Shown piece by piece: positions 1-9,235 of a stretch of 64,000 bases of DNA. Source of the DNA: Selenomonadaceae bacterium (GTDB lineage: Bacteria; Bacillota; Negativicutes; Selenomonadales; Selenomonadaceae); contig JAFVEZ010000004.1 of assembly GCA_017475745.1 (NCBI GenBank), forward strand, positions 1 through 64,000. Direction: 5' to 3'. The notes beneath the pieces are model-generated. The model made no database searches, was not told the origin of the DNA, and was given only the letters and a program-made list of their open reading frames with translations. The first letter of the stretch is position 1. Every line of letters starts with the position of its first letter. A program made the translations under genes and the position numbers.

Positions 1-78
1 GCCTTTGTTGCCACCGTCAATATACATTTGGACAACTTTTCTGATTTCCTCATAATCTTTAATAGAAATATTTTTCAT
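1..78 (-). CDS. NTF2-like / lumazine-binding family protein, N-terminal fragment
   Basis: Only the first 26 codons are inside the window; the gene continues beyond base 1. The start ATG is at 78, with a strong AAGGAG site just upstream. The N-terminus (IRKVVQMYIDGGNKG) matches the usual opening of the Lumazine_bd_2 / SnoaL-like NTF2-fold family, whose members are small cone-shaped proteins of mostly unknown role. The family call rests on this short motif only. It is followed, about 90 bases away on the same strand, by the flavodoxin-like gene, so the two may be co-transcribed. Confidence 0.55.
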   Translation of the reverse strand, partial: MKNISIKDYEEIRKVVQMYIDGGNKG

Positions 79-169
79 ACAAAAACACTCCTTAAAATCT
101 GTATTTTATAGATTTAATCACATATCTTACGAGATAACAATATCTGCTGATATGTGAAAAAATTGTCCT

Positions 170-730
170 TCAAAGACTGTTGCCGTCAACTTTTTTACCA
201 AGTTCATAAGCCTGATTTAGTTCTTTATGATCCTTGATGTCGCCGACTTTCATAACTCCGCCAGCTAATACGTGACCAAGTTCAGTCCAACCGAGATGTT
301 TCATCAAATTTTGATAATATTGCAATGCGTCATCAAATCCATAACCTTCAGCAGCCATCAGCAAAACAGATTCTTTTTTCGGATTTCGATAATTTGGATC
401 ACATTCGGCAACAGCAAAAAGTCTGTCAAAAGTTGTGCGAAGTTGTCCGCTGAAATTCCAATAATAAAGCGGCGTCGCCAAAACGACAATGTCAGCTTCA
501 CGATAAACCGGATAAATTTTGTCCATATCATCTTTCTGGACACAGGGACTTTCGATATTTTTTCCGCCACCGAAACAACCTTTGCAGCCGTGAATGTTCA
601 TTTTGTCAAGCTGAAAAATTTTAACTTCGCAGCCAACTTCCTCAGCTCCGCGAGTAAATTCATTGACAAGTGCAGAAGTATTTCCTTTAACTCTCGGACT
701 GCCATTCAAAATTATAATTTTTTTGCTCAA
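170..730 (-). CDS. Flavodoxin-like NAD(P)H-dependent FMN reductase family protein
   Basis: Predicted cytoplasmic flavoprotein of the NADPH-dependent FMN reductase / multimeric flavodoxin family, about 186 aa. The N-terminal strand and phosphate loop (IIILNGSPRVKGNTSALV) bind FMN in this family, and the ATPLYYWNFSGQLRTTFDR segment is the second flavin-binding loop. A Cys pair (GCKGCF) sits near residue 50, as in many Clostridia-type members. I place the start at the TTG at 730, because AAAGGAG lies six bases before it; the longer reading frame to 808 has no ribosome site and would overlap the divergent promoter. The divergent HxlR regulator probably controls it. The physiological substrate is unknown; a quinone or other electrophile reductase is likely. 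Confidence 0.85.
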   Translation of the reverse strand: MSKKIIILNGSPRVKGNTSALVNEFTRGAEEVGCEVKIFQLDKMNIHGCKGCFGGGKNIESPCVQKDDMDKIYPVYREADIVVLATPLYYWNFSGQLRTTFDRLFAVAECDPNYRNPKKESVLLMAAEGYGFDDALQYYQNLMKHLGWTELGHVLAGGVMKVGDIKDHKELNQAYELGKKVDGNSL

Positions 731-791
731 ATCAAACTCTCCTTTGACAAATTTTTCAATTCGCAATACAATCATAGCAAATATTTTATTT

Positions 792-820
792 TTGGCAAGT
801 ACGCACAATTATGTTATATA
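792..820 (+). promoter_or_regulatory. Sigma-A type promoter of the HxlR gene
   Basis: TTGGCA at 792-797 and TATATA at 815-820 are separated by 17 bases, and the transcript would start just before the TTAGGAG ribosome site. AAGTA and TACTT half-sites flank this element, the kind of inverted repeat HxlR regulators bind, so autoregulation and control of the divergent reductase are plausible. Confidence 0.5.
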
Positions 821-844
821 CTTACTATTAGGAGAGTGAAGATA

Positions 845-1174
845 ATGAACCGCTGCATTGCAAATGAAAATTTCAAAGATACAGGATTTTACTATACTTT
901 GTCACTGATTAAAGGAAAATACAAAATGACGATACTCTACACGCTTATGGAGTTTAAAATCGTCCGTTTTAACGATATGAAGCGTTACATCGAAGCGATT
1001 TCTTACAAAACATTGAGTCAAACGCTCAAAGAATTGGAAAATGATGGATTGATTAATCGTAAGGAATACCCACAAATTCCACCCAAAGTTGAATATTCTC
1101 TCACGGAGCGCGGTAAATCTCTCATTCCAATTCTTGATAGTCTTTGTGAGTGGGGTGACAATCATAAGATTTAA
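845..1174 (+). CDS. HxlR-family transcriptional regulator
   Basis: A 109-aa winged helix-turn-helix protein. The motif order fits HxlR: an N-terminal Cys (residue 4), LIKGKYKMTILYTL, the recognition helix around YKTLSQTLKELENDGLI, then the wing KVEYSLTERGKSL. HxlR proteins often sense aldehydes, quinones or redox state and act on an adjacent divergent gene, which fits the flavodoxin-like reductase next door. TTAGGAG lies ahead of ATG 845. A longer in-frame upstream extension was discarded because it runs through the divergent gene. Confidence 0.88.
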   Translation: MNRCIANENFKDTGFYYTLSLIKGKYKMTILYTLMEFKIVRFNDMKRYIEAISYKTLSQTLKELENDGLINRKEYPQIPPKVEYSLTERGKSLIPILDSLCEWGDNHKI

Positions 1175-1214
1175 TTGCTGATATTATGACAATTTGCAAG
1201 TTAGGAGAGATGTT

Positions 1215-2504
1215 ATGCAATTCATTGATAGAACTAAGATAAGCGTCAAGGCGGGCGACGGCGGAAATGGTAAGTCTTCATTCCGCCGTGAAAAGTATGT
1301 GCCGAAGGGTGGACCCAACGGTGGCGACGGCGGCAGAGGTGCTGATATTGTCTTTGTCGTTGATCGCAATCTCAACACCTTGCTGAACTTTAGATACAAG
1401 CGAAACTTCAAAGGCGACAACGGCGAAAATGGTGACATTAAAAATCAATTTGGTCGCAATGCAGAGCCTTGTCTTATCAAGGTGCCGCCTGGGACGATTG
1501 TCAAGGACGCTAACACCGGTGAAGTCCTCGCTGATTTAACCAAAGTAGATCAAAGTGCCGTCATTGCAAGAGGCGGTCGCGGTGGACGTGGCAATGCCAA
1601 GTTTAAATCCTCAGCGCGTCGTGCTCCAACTTTTGCTGAGTTCGGTGAACCTGGTGAGTCTAAAGAATTATTGCTTGAGTTGAAACTTCTTGCAGATGTC
1701 GGGCTTGTCGGCTATCCGAGTGTCGGTAAGTCAAGCTTGATTGCTGCTGTCTCTGACGCGCGGCCGGAGATTGCTGATTATCACTTCACTACTTTGACGC
1801 CTGTGCTTGGCGTTGTTAAGACTGACTACGAGAAGAGCTTCGTCATTGCCGATATACCAGGTCTAATTGAAGGTGCTGCCGATGGCGTGGGTCTCGGTCA
1901 CGACTTCTTGAGACACATTGAACGCACAAAGTTAATCCTTCATCTCGTTGATGCTGCCGGCATTGAAGGGCGCGATCCTGTTGAGGATTTCCACAAGATC
2001 AATGCTGAGCTTCAAAAGTACAGTGCCAAGCTCTCAGAGCGCACTCAAGTACTCATTGCGAACAAAGTCGATATTCCTTCAGCGGCTGAGAATCTTCCAA
2101 AACTTGAGAAGCTTGCAGAAGATGAAGGAATTAAATTCTTTGCAATATCCGCCGTCACTCATACGGGTTGTGAGGAGCTAATGAACTTTGTTGGCACTTG
2201 GCTTGATGAGCATCAAGAGGAGCCGGAGCCTATTACCATCGAAGGTGTTAAGACCTTCAATCTTAACGAGGAAGATACTGCTGATACGATTGAGATCAAG
2301 CGCAATGACGCAGGTGACTTTATTGTACGCAACAAGAATCTTGAAAAAATCGTTGCAATGACGAACTTCGACAATGATGAGGGTCTTCGTCGCTTCCAAT
2401 ATATCTGGCGAATGAAGGGCATTGACAGTCTTCTCAAAGAGCGTGGCATAAAGGAAGGTATGACTGTTCACATCGGTGAGATGGAGTTCACCTGGCAAGA
2501 GTAG
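1215..2504 (+). CDS. obgE: GTPase Obg
   Basis: Essential ribosome-associated GTPase of about 429 aa. The glycine-rich Obg fold spans about residues 1-157 (KAGDGGNGKSSFRREKYVPK). The G domain follows with G1 GYPSVGKSS, G3 DIPGLIEGA and G4 NKVD. The C-terminal OCT domain covers roughly 350-429. Its role is late 50S assembly and stringent-response control. AGGAGA lies eight bases before ATG 1215; an in-frame GTG 21 bases upstream lacks support. The gene stands alone here rather than with rpmA. An inverted repeat (AGCTGTCAA at 2503-2511, TTGACAGCT at 2532-2540) overlaps its stop codon and may help end transcription, although no T run follows. Confidence 0.97.
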   Translation: MQFIDRTKISVKAGDGGNGKSSFRREKYVPKGGPNGGDGGRGADIVFVVDRNLNTLLNFRYKRNFKGDNGENGDIKNQFGRNAEPCLIKVPPGTIVKDANTGEVLADLTKVDQSAVIARGGRGGRGNAKFKSSARRAPTFAEFGEPGESKELLLELKLLADVGLVGYPSVGKSSLIAAVSDARPEIADYHFTTLTPVLGVVKTDYEKSFVIADIPGLIEGAADGVGLGHDFLRHIERTKLILHLVDAAGIEGRDPVEDFHKINAELQKYSAKLSERTQVLIANKVDIPSAAENLPKLEKLAEDEGIKFFAISAVTHTGCEELMNFVGTWLDEHQEEPEPITIEGVKTFNLNEEDTADTIEIKRNDAGDFIVRNKNLEKIVAMTNFDNDEGLRRFQYIWRMKGIDSLLKERGIKEGMTVHIGEMEFTWQE

Positions 2505-2551
2505 CTGTCAAACCAAGTTTCAATTTAGTGATTGACAGCTCAATAATTTAC

Positions 2552-2577
2552 AAAAAAAAGCGTCCTGCAATGGACGC
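2552..2577 (-). terminator. Rho-independent terminator of gdhA
   Basis: GCGTCC (2560-2565) pairs with GGACGC (2572-2577) around a six-base loop. On the minus strand the hairpin is followed by eight T residues, so it ends gdhA transcription. On the plus strand it could also stop obgE read-through, less strongly. Confidence 0.85.
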
Positions 2578-2621
2578 CATTTTATTTGAGAAGTTCAAAC
2601 TAACTTATATGTTATTCAATA

Positions 2622-4004
<1,383 letters not shown>

Positions 4005-4091
4005 TTATAGTCTAGTGTCGTTTCGACGAAATTTATTATAGCTCAAAAATTTATCCTTGTACAGATGTGTAAGTCATAAATACTGTATACA

Positions 4092-4646
4092 TTATTTTCC
4101 ATCTTGTACACCTTTAACAACATGAGCATGTCCTTTGAGCTTAAAGTGTCTGAAACCATCGGTACTCTCAGCTATATCTCCACTTGCCTTAACATCGTCT
4201 TTAGTGATATTGACCTTCTCTGTGGCAATTAACTTATATTCAGCACCAAGCCAATCCAACTTAGCGCTGGTGAGTTTAGCGCCGTCGTCAGTAGTGACAA
4301 TCACGTCACCCTCAACATGGACATTCTTTGTGGCAGTGTCATAAAAGCCAAACTTTGCAAGTAGTTTGATAGTTCTGCCATCTTTCTGATAGAAGTGTCC
4401 TACCATATTTTGAAATGCTATATTTTTCGTATATATGTCAACTATTGATTTCTCCGCTGTCAACTCCCAAACCTTAACGCCGTCTTTCTCTTCACTGATA
4501 GTGTTATTTGCATACTCCATTATCGCCGGAGTATCAATCTTATCAACAGCAGGTGGGGCATCTGGTGTAGTCTGTACAACCCAAACTACAAGACAGACGA
4601 AAGCAATACCCAGCGCTGCCAAAGCGATCTTCCATTTTGTATCCAT
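4092..4646 (-). CDS. lptC: LPS export periplasmic protein LptC
   Basis: About 184 aa. An N-terminal signal anchor (ALAALGIAFVCLVVWVV) is followed by a beta-rich LptC/OstA-like periplasmic domain with repeated patterns such as GHFYQKDGRTIKL, VHVEGDVIVTT and VNITKDDVKASGD. LptC passes lipopolysaccharide from the LptBFG transporter to LptA. Its presence is direct evidence for an outer membrane. The start is the ATG at 4646, five bases after GAGG. It is isolated from lptA and lptB in this window; sequence similarity in this family is low, so the call rests on the anchor, the repeats and the length. Confidence 0.82.
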   Translation of the reverse strand: MDTKWKIALAALGIAFVCLVVWVVQTTPDAPPAVDKIDTPAIMEYANNTISEEKDGVKVWELTAEKSIVDIYTKNIAFQNMVGHFYQKDGRTIKLLAKFGFYDTATKNVHVEGDVIVTTDDGAKLTSAKLDWLGAEYKLIATEKVNITKDDVKASGDIAESTDGFRHFKLKGHAHVVKGVQDGK

Positions 4647-4718
4647 TCTCGACCTCAATATATCAATATTTGTGCACTATCTTAACGCATTTAGGTATTG
4701 TTGTCAACCCAATTAAAT

Positions 4719-4744
4719 AGACCTTCAACCGAGATTGAAAGTCT
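4719..4744 (-). terminator. Probable terminator of the cbiM-like gene
   Basis: AGACCTTCAA (4719-4728) pairs with TTGAAAGTCT (4735-4744) around a six-base loop. It sits just past the cbiM stop on the minus strand; the following sequence is AT-rich but lacks a long T run. Confidence 0.55.
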
Positions 4745-4768
4745 ATATATATTAAGATTTAATATATC

Positions 4769-5755
4769 TCAAGTTCCGTAGTTGGTCTTGCCACCAATCA
4801 TAGAAGCCAGCACTTTAAATATCACGATCAACAGGGCAGTACCTATGATAGCTGAAAGTATGTATCCAAATACCTCCGGCATACCGCTAACTGAGTAGTC
4901 CGGAAACATTGATTCAAATTCAAAGCCGGTCTCCATACCCAAGGGCGTGTAACCTAGAGCTTGTCCGTTTGATTCAACTTCAGCGATCTCGTCAGCTCCC
5001 CATTCACCCCAGGCTGTACCCTCTGCTAAGAGTCCAAGCGGTGTCAAGACTATCATTGCCAGCGTCAATAGATAAGCCGGTTTTGAGGTTGAGGTTTGAG
5101 TATCTTGGAATAAGTTTGGTGAAGTCTTTTGTAAATACTTCAGCACCGCCGTTGTGAAGATCACCTCAGCCAAGCCAAAGATCGTCAAGTGACCAATCAT
5201 CATCGCTGGAATTGATATCGATAGCGGATAAGGGCAGTATAAGGCCTGACCGGCAGAATCAACAAATAGGAGCGGTTGGATACCAAACTCAATGGCAGCA
5301 AAGAAAGCAGCAAGGTTGATCCCGATAAATGAACCAATACCTGCCGCGGCTGTCTCTGATACTTTTTCCTTTAAGGCCTTGTAAACGAAGTAGCCGCTGA
5401 AAGGCAGGACGAAGGCCATATTGAAACAATTTGCACCAAAAGCCAAGATACCGCCGTCACCGAAGAAGAGCGCTTGAATGAAGAGGGCGACACTCACGGC
5501 AAGACAAGCAGAATAAGGACCGAAGAGGATTGCAATCAACGTACCACCAACGGCGTGACCTGTTGTGCCGCCGGGCAAAGGTATATTAAACATCATGCTC
5601 AAGAAGGAGAACGCCGCGCCGACGCCTATTAATGGCAGCTTGTCCTTTGGCACTTCGGACTTTACTTTTCGCACTGCCATAATCCAAATTGGCACCATTG
5701 CTGCGCCCAGCACTGCACAGGTTGAAGGGCTAAGATAGTTTTCGGGTATGTGCAT
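4769..5755 (-). CDS. cbiM: CbiM/NikM-type energy-coupling factor permease with PDGLE-like C-terminus
   Basis: Membrane S-component for uptake of cobalt or nickel, about 328 aa. It starts MHIPENYLSPSTC, the conserved metal-binding N-terminus in which His2 is the key ligand after initiator Met. Start choice matters: ATG 5755 follows GAGAGGTG and gives the required MH end. The motif MFNIPLPGGTTGHAVGGTL is typical. About six membrane segments are followed by a 90-residue extension with an extracytoplasmic loop and a last membrane helix, like the PDGLE/NikN module. No cbiQ or cbiO lies nearby, so it must share energising subunits encoded elsewhere. Cobalt versus nickel cannot be decided from sequence. 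Confidence 0.9.
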   Translation of the reverse strand: MHIPENYLSPSTCAVLGAAMVPIWIMAVRKVKSEVPKDKLPLIGVGAAFSFLSMMFNIPLPGGTTGHAVGGTLIAILFGPYSACLAVSVALFIQALFFGDGGILAFGANCFNMAFVLPFSGYFVYKALKEKVSETAAAGIGSFIGINLAAFFAAIEFGIQPLLFVDSAGQALYCPYPLSISIPAMMIGHLTIFGLAEVIFTTAVLKYLQKTSPNLFQDTQTSTSKPAYLLTLAMIVLTPLGLLAEGTAWGEWGADEIAEVESNGQALGYTPLGMETGFEFESMFPDYSVSGMPEVFGYILSAIIGTALLIVIFKVLASMIGGKTNYGT

Positions 5756-5863
5756 ACTTTTCACCTCTCAAAAGATTTGGACTCATTGTAACATGTACGA
5801 TTGATTTACGGAAGCCACCAAGGGGGATAAAAAATGCATAAATATAGCAAATTGTGTCATAAT

Positions 5864-5884
5864 GCACTTTCAATATAAAAAGTG
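5864..5884. repeat. Short inverted repeat upstream of the small ORF
   Basis: GCACTTT (5864-5870) and AAAGTGC (5878-5884) form a perfect seven-base inverted repeat 32 bases before the small ORF start. It could be an operator or an RNA hairpin in the leader. The rest of 5756-6131, apart from the small ORF and the hairpin after it, shows nothing recognisable. Confidence 0.4.
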
Positions 5885-5915
5885 CCAATCCTAGTCTCAA
5901 AGATGAGGTGAGTAT

Positions 5916-5984
5916 ATGAAGAAGATCGCAATAAAAATGACGATAGAAATTGTTACCATCGTCACGGTCTTGACGATAAAATAG
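5916..5984 (+). CDS. Candidate small hydrophobic peptide (22 aa), possibly type I toxin-like
   Basis: ATG at 5916 follows GAGGTG with five bases spacing, an excellent ribosome site. The peptide has a basic N-terminus (MKKIAIK), a hydrophobic Ile/Val/Thr run (IEIVTIVTVL) and a C-terminal Lys. The stop is followed at once by a near-perfect hairpin. This arrangement resembles Firmicute holin-like type I toxin loci, where a short membrane peptide precedes a terminator shared with an antisense RNA. No antitoxin RNA promoter could be confirmed. It could also be a leader peptide or a chance ORF. Confidence 0.35.
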   Translation: MKKIAIKMTIEIVTIVTVLTIK

Positions 5985-6008
5985 CAACCTAGGCCCAAAC
6001 TAGGCTGC
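5984..6008 (+). terminator. Hairpin after the small ORF
   Basis: GCAACCTAG pairs with CTAGGCTGC around a seven-base loop, with one mismatch, immediately after the small ORF stop codon. No T run follows, so it is either a weak terminator or an RNA-stability or pairing element. Confidence 0.4.
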
Positions 6009-6131
6009 TGACAATCTAATCGACATACAATACTCTATTGATGCAGAGCGTTTTTATCATGTCTAAGATACAATATCCTTACACATTTTCAAGAGTAATT
6101 TTGAAAGTTTCTTTGGACTTCTTTGACGGTT

Positions 6132-7442
6132 TTAGTCTCTGTGCTCTTTGATCCACTTTTCAAGTTGTGGGCGGTCGTTGTTTTTAGGTTGTTCAAACCA
6201 CTGAGAGCAGAGATAGTAAGTCACTCCTCTGATTGGCACCTTTAGCTTGAAGTAGTTGGCAACATTTGATTGGTTGCGTTCCGTTACCAATAGAGGGTAA
6301 TTAATCCCGAAGGTATCGCTGCTATAATCCAAGGTTAGCATCTTCTCGACTTCGGCATCGTCTGCCTTACCTGCCATTAAAAGATCGCGAAGTACATTTT
6401 TGGCGAGGTCTCTGATTTTAATATCCTTGTACTCAGGCAGAGCATTGGCTACGGCTTCAACTTTGTCAAGCCAAACCTCAAGCTTGTCTCTTTGATCTTC
6501 AGTCCAAGCACTGCAGAGATAGAACTTGCTGCCGCGAATTGTGACTGGATTTGAAAAGTATTTAGGTGAATCATCATAAGTCAAAGCTTTGACTCTTAGC
6601 AAAAGCGGAACTTCTATACCGAAGGTCTTCTCGCTGTAGTCAATGAAGCGCATATCGTAGACTTCGTCCTCGCTGACGAATTCTTCCTCAAGGTACTTCC
6701 TCATTTTTGTATCCACAAGTTCTTGGACGGTCTCCTTCGGAATGACCTTATCATCAACTATAATTTGCTTTTTAAATCTTGCGGGCAGATTTGCAGTCAA
6801 AGAAGCGGGCTTGACGAGATGTGTTGATTCATGCAACGCCATGAGTCGCTCCAAATTTGATAGCATTTGATTGGTCATCTTCTCTTTGATAGGTGGCTTT
6901 TCGGACTTGGTCTTTTGAGTTTTAACTTCGGGTGGTGCTGAATTTAGGTCTTGTGCCAAGAAGTCTTTTAGATATTGTAGTTCCGCCAACTCAGGACTTT
7001 GACTTAACATCTTCTGTAGGAATATATTTGCCAGAGTAGGATTAAGCTCAAACAGATAACCCTGCTTGACATTGCCGTTGATATTGAAGGCAGAAAGTTC
7101 CTCACGCCCATACTTCAAGATATCATCTTTAAACTGAGAAAGCTTTAAAACACGTTTTAACTCAGTATAATCACACTTCAACTGCCATCCTTGATTAGAC
7201 CAATCATTTTGTTGAGCTGTGTCTTCTGGTATAGATATTTCGTGGCATTTCTCAGAGACTTGACCGACAGCTCTGAGACCGGCAGCATAATGAATGATTA
7301 GGTCCCCCTTGTTGACCCTGGTAATATTGGTCCAGTATGACCTCTCTGCGCCGTCTTGTCGGCAGCGAGGTGCCACGAGGAAGCCGCCTTTACATTCAGC
7401 TTCGTAAGATTTGCCTTGTGATACGAACCACGACTTAATCAT
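6132..7442 (-). CDS. EVE/PUA-like domain protein with two tandem C-terminal repeats
   Basis: A 436-aa soluble protein. The first about 145 residues (MIKSWFVSQGKSYEAE, then WTNITRVNKGDLIIHY) look like an EVE/PUA-fold domain, a family that recognises modified bases in DNA or RNA and is common in defence proteins. A charged linker (about 165-200) follows. The C-terminus holds two copies of a roughly 100-residue unit, helical first and then beta-rich, with the shared pattern DYSxxTFGIxxPLL, PVxIRG, YLCSxW (core copies at 264-328 and 368-436). I do not recognise this repeat. It lies 27 bases after rlmH on the same strand and probably belongs to the htrA-rlmH operon. No nuclease motif is visible, so an effector role is unproven. 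Confidence 0.6.
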   Translation of the reverse strand: MIKSWFVSQGKSYEAECKGGFLVAPRCRQDGAERSYWTNITRVNKGDLIIHYAAGLRAVGQVSEKCHEISIPEDTAQQNDWSNQGWQLKCDYTELKRVLKLSQFKDDILKYGREELSAFNINGNVKQGYLFELNPTLANIFLQKMLSQSPELAELQYLKDFLAQDLNSAPPEVKTQKTKSEKPPIKEKMTNQMLSNLERLMALHESTHLVKPASLTANLPARFKKQIIVDDKVIPKETVQELVDTKMRKYLEEEFVSEDEVYDMRFIDYSEKTFGIEVPLLLRVKALTYDDSPKYFSNPVTIRGSKFYLCSAWTEDQRDKLEVWLDKVEAVANALPEYKDIKIRDLAKNVLRDLLMAGKADDAEVEKMLTLDYSSDTFGINYPLLVTERNQSNVANYFKLKVPIRGVTYYLCSQWFEQPKNNDRPQLEKWIKEHRD

Positions 7443-7469
7443 AATAATCTCTCCTGATTGAGTATAGAA

Positions 7470-7913
7470 TCACCAATGATAAGGCTCACCGCGGTTTATC
7501 TTGAATGTGCGGTAAATTTGTTCGAGCAGTATCAGTCGTGTCATTTGGTGGGTAAAAGTCATCTTTGAGAGACTCAGACGCATTGCCGCAGTCTCTCTCA
7601 AAGTTTGACTTATTCCAAATGCACCGCCGATTACGAATGTCAACTTGCTTTGACCACTTAGGTTCAGATCAGCAATCGTCTTCGCCAAGTCCTCAGAAGA
7701 GATAGGTTCACCCTGCACGTCCAAGACGCATAGCCAAGAATCGGCAGGCACTCGCGCAATAAGCTTAGAACTCTCCTCATCGACTGTCCGACACTCCGGC
7801 ACCTCGATTACCTCAACTGTAGCATACGGTCTGAGTCGTTTAAGATATTCTTCGACGGCAGCCGTTAAATATTTCTCCTTGAGCTTACCGACAGCTAGTA
7901 CTGTTATTCTCAT
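7470..7913 (-). CDS. rlmH: 23S rRNA (pseudouridine-1915-N3)-methyltransferase RlmH
   Basis: SPOUT-class methyltransferase that modifies pseudouridine 1915 in helix 69 of 23S rRNA. It has 147 aa, near the usual 155-160. The conserved segments FVIGGAFGIS (the S-adenosylmethionine knot), KMTFTHQMTRLILLEQIYR and the C-terminal RGEPYH are present; the last residue is Trp where Lys is usual. The start codon overlaps the htrA stop by one base (TGATG on the minus strand), indicating translational coupling, a neighbourhood also seen in other Firmicutes. Confidence 0.96.
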   Translation of the reverse strand: MRITVLAVGKLKEKYLTAAVEEYLKRLRPYATVEVIEVPECRTVDEESSKLIARVPADSWLCVLDVQGEPISSEDLAKTIADLNLSGQSKLTFVIGGAFGISQTLRETAAMRLSLSKMTFTHQMTRLILLEQIYRTFKINRGEPYHW

Positions 7914-9082
7914 CAGCCGGCGTCATTGGTGACCTGTGGCATTTCCTCAAGAGTGATCTCTGACTCTTGTTCGATGCCATTGTGCTCATACTTGATCTTG
8001 ACCTTATCGCCGACCTTGTGAGCAGCTATCTCATTTCTGACCTCAGAGACGGTGTTGACTTCCTTGCCGTCGATTGAGAGCAGTACATCGCCGCGCTCAA
8101 GTCCCATGCGACCGGCAGGACTATCAAGGCGGACCTGGAAGATATAGACACCTTTGTCAATAGTAAGTTGGTAGCCGTACCTTGCGGCAGTTGGCTTGTC
8201 GAAGATTGTCACACCGAGATAAGGTCTAGCAACGTAGCCTTTCTCAAGAAGCTCATCAATGATAGTTTGGACGGTGTTAATCGGAATAGCGAAGCCCATA
8301 CCCTCAACACCATTGGAAGCAAGTTTGGCAGAATTGATACCGATCACTTCGCCGTCAGCATTGAGCAAAGGCCCACCGGAGTTACCTTGGTTGATTGCAG
8401 CGTCAGTCTGGAAGAGCTTGACGCGGCGGTCACTAAGTTCAAGAGTCCTATTGAGGGCGCTGATGACGCCAACCGTTACGGAACCTTGGAACTCAAGACC
8501 CAGCGGGTTGCCAATAGCTATCGCAGGCTCACCGACCACAACCTCATCGGAGTTTCCGAACTTTGCAGCGGGCAAATCTTTGGCGTCTACCCTTACCACA
8601 GCGATATCAGTCATCTCATCGGTGCCGACGAGTTCAGCATTGACGGTGCGTCCGTCTGAAAGTGAGACAATAAGCTCCTTGGCGCCCTCAATGACGTGGT
8701 TATTAGTGACGATATAGCCGTCGGACTTGAAGATAACGCCGCTGCCGACGCCTGTACTCTCGAATTGTCGATTGAATATATCGCGAGCAACAGCCTTGTT
8801 GGTGATACCAACCACGGCAGGGCCTACCTCACGGGCAACGCGGACAGCAGGAGTCTCGCGAGCGCTACTTAACTTGGCGGAAGCCGCTTGAGCTGTGCCT
8901 TCAGAATGTTTGGTGTCAGTAGAAGTTCTTGTCACTGAAGCGGTTTGAGTTTTTTGAGATTCTTCTGTAGTAGAATCGTCTTCGATAGGGTTGCCGGCAA
9001 TATCAGTGCAGCCGGAGATTGCTATACTCAATGCAATCAGCGCGGCTGTAAGTGTTTTCTTGTAAGTCTTGTAAGTTGTCAA
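7913..9082 (-). CDS. htrA: HtrA/DegP-family serine protease with one PDZ domain, lipoprotein
   Basis: Envelope quality-control protease, about 389 aa. A signal peptide ends in a lipobox (SIAISGC), followed by a Ser/Thr-rich linker. The trypsin-like domain has His in TNNHVIEG, Asp in TDIAVVRVDA and the nucleophile in NQGNSGGPLL. One PDZ domain (about residues 290-380, including YLGVTIF and GLERGDVLLSIDG) follows. I prefer the TTG start at 9082, preceded by AGGAGAGG; the ATG at 9118 has poor ribosome-site spacing. It is the first gene of the htrA-rlmH operon. The lipobox suggests membrane tethering rather than free periplasmic release. Confidence 0.93.
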   Translation of the reverse strand: MTTYKTYKKTLTAALIALSIAISGCTDIAGNPIEDDSTTEESQKTQTASVTRTSTDTKHSEGTAQAASAKLSSARETPAVRVAREVGPAVVGITNKAVARDIFNRQFESTGVGSGVIFKSDGYIVTNNHVIEGAKELIVSLSDGRTVNAELVGTDEMTDIAVVRVDAKDLPAAKFGNSDEVVVGEPAIAIGNPLGLEFQGSVTVGVISALNRTLELSDRRVKLFQTDAAINQGNSGGPLLNADGEVIGINSAKLASNGVEGMGFAIPINTVQTIIDELLEKGYVARPYLGVTIFDKPTAARYGYQLTIDKGVYIFQVRLDSPAGRMGLERGDVLLSIDGKEVNTVSEVRNEIAAHKVGDKVKIKYEHNGIEQESEITLEEMPQVTNDAG

Positions 9083-9143
9083 TGTAACCTCTCCTCTCGA
9101 TTTGAGTCTATTCGACATTGACCGTTGAATTCCTGCAAATACG

Positions 9144-9172
9144 TTGACTTTGTTTGAAGAATTTGATATAAA
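9144..9172 (+). promoter_or_regulatory. Sigma-A type promoter of the ABC exporter operon
   Basis: TTGACT (9144-9149), 17-base spacer, TATAAA (9167-9172). It lies about 60 bases before the ABC ATPase start, in the region divergent from htrA. Confidence 0.55.
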
Positions 9173-9235
9173 TAGTTTATTGTGGTCGTATTAATCTGTA
9201 TGGTTTAAGTTGACATCATATCTATAGGTATTGTT

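Noticed and set aside
272-844. Long N-terminal extension of the HxlR gene
   Set aside because: The extension is antisense to the flavodoxin-like gene; ATG 845 has its own promoter and ribosome site and gives the normal family length.
5756-6131. Cobalamin or metal riboswitch upstream of cbiM
   Set aside because: No GCCACUG-type B12 box or NiCo-like repeats are seen on the minus strand before the cbiM start.
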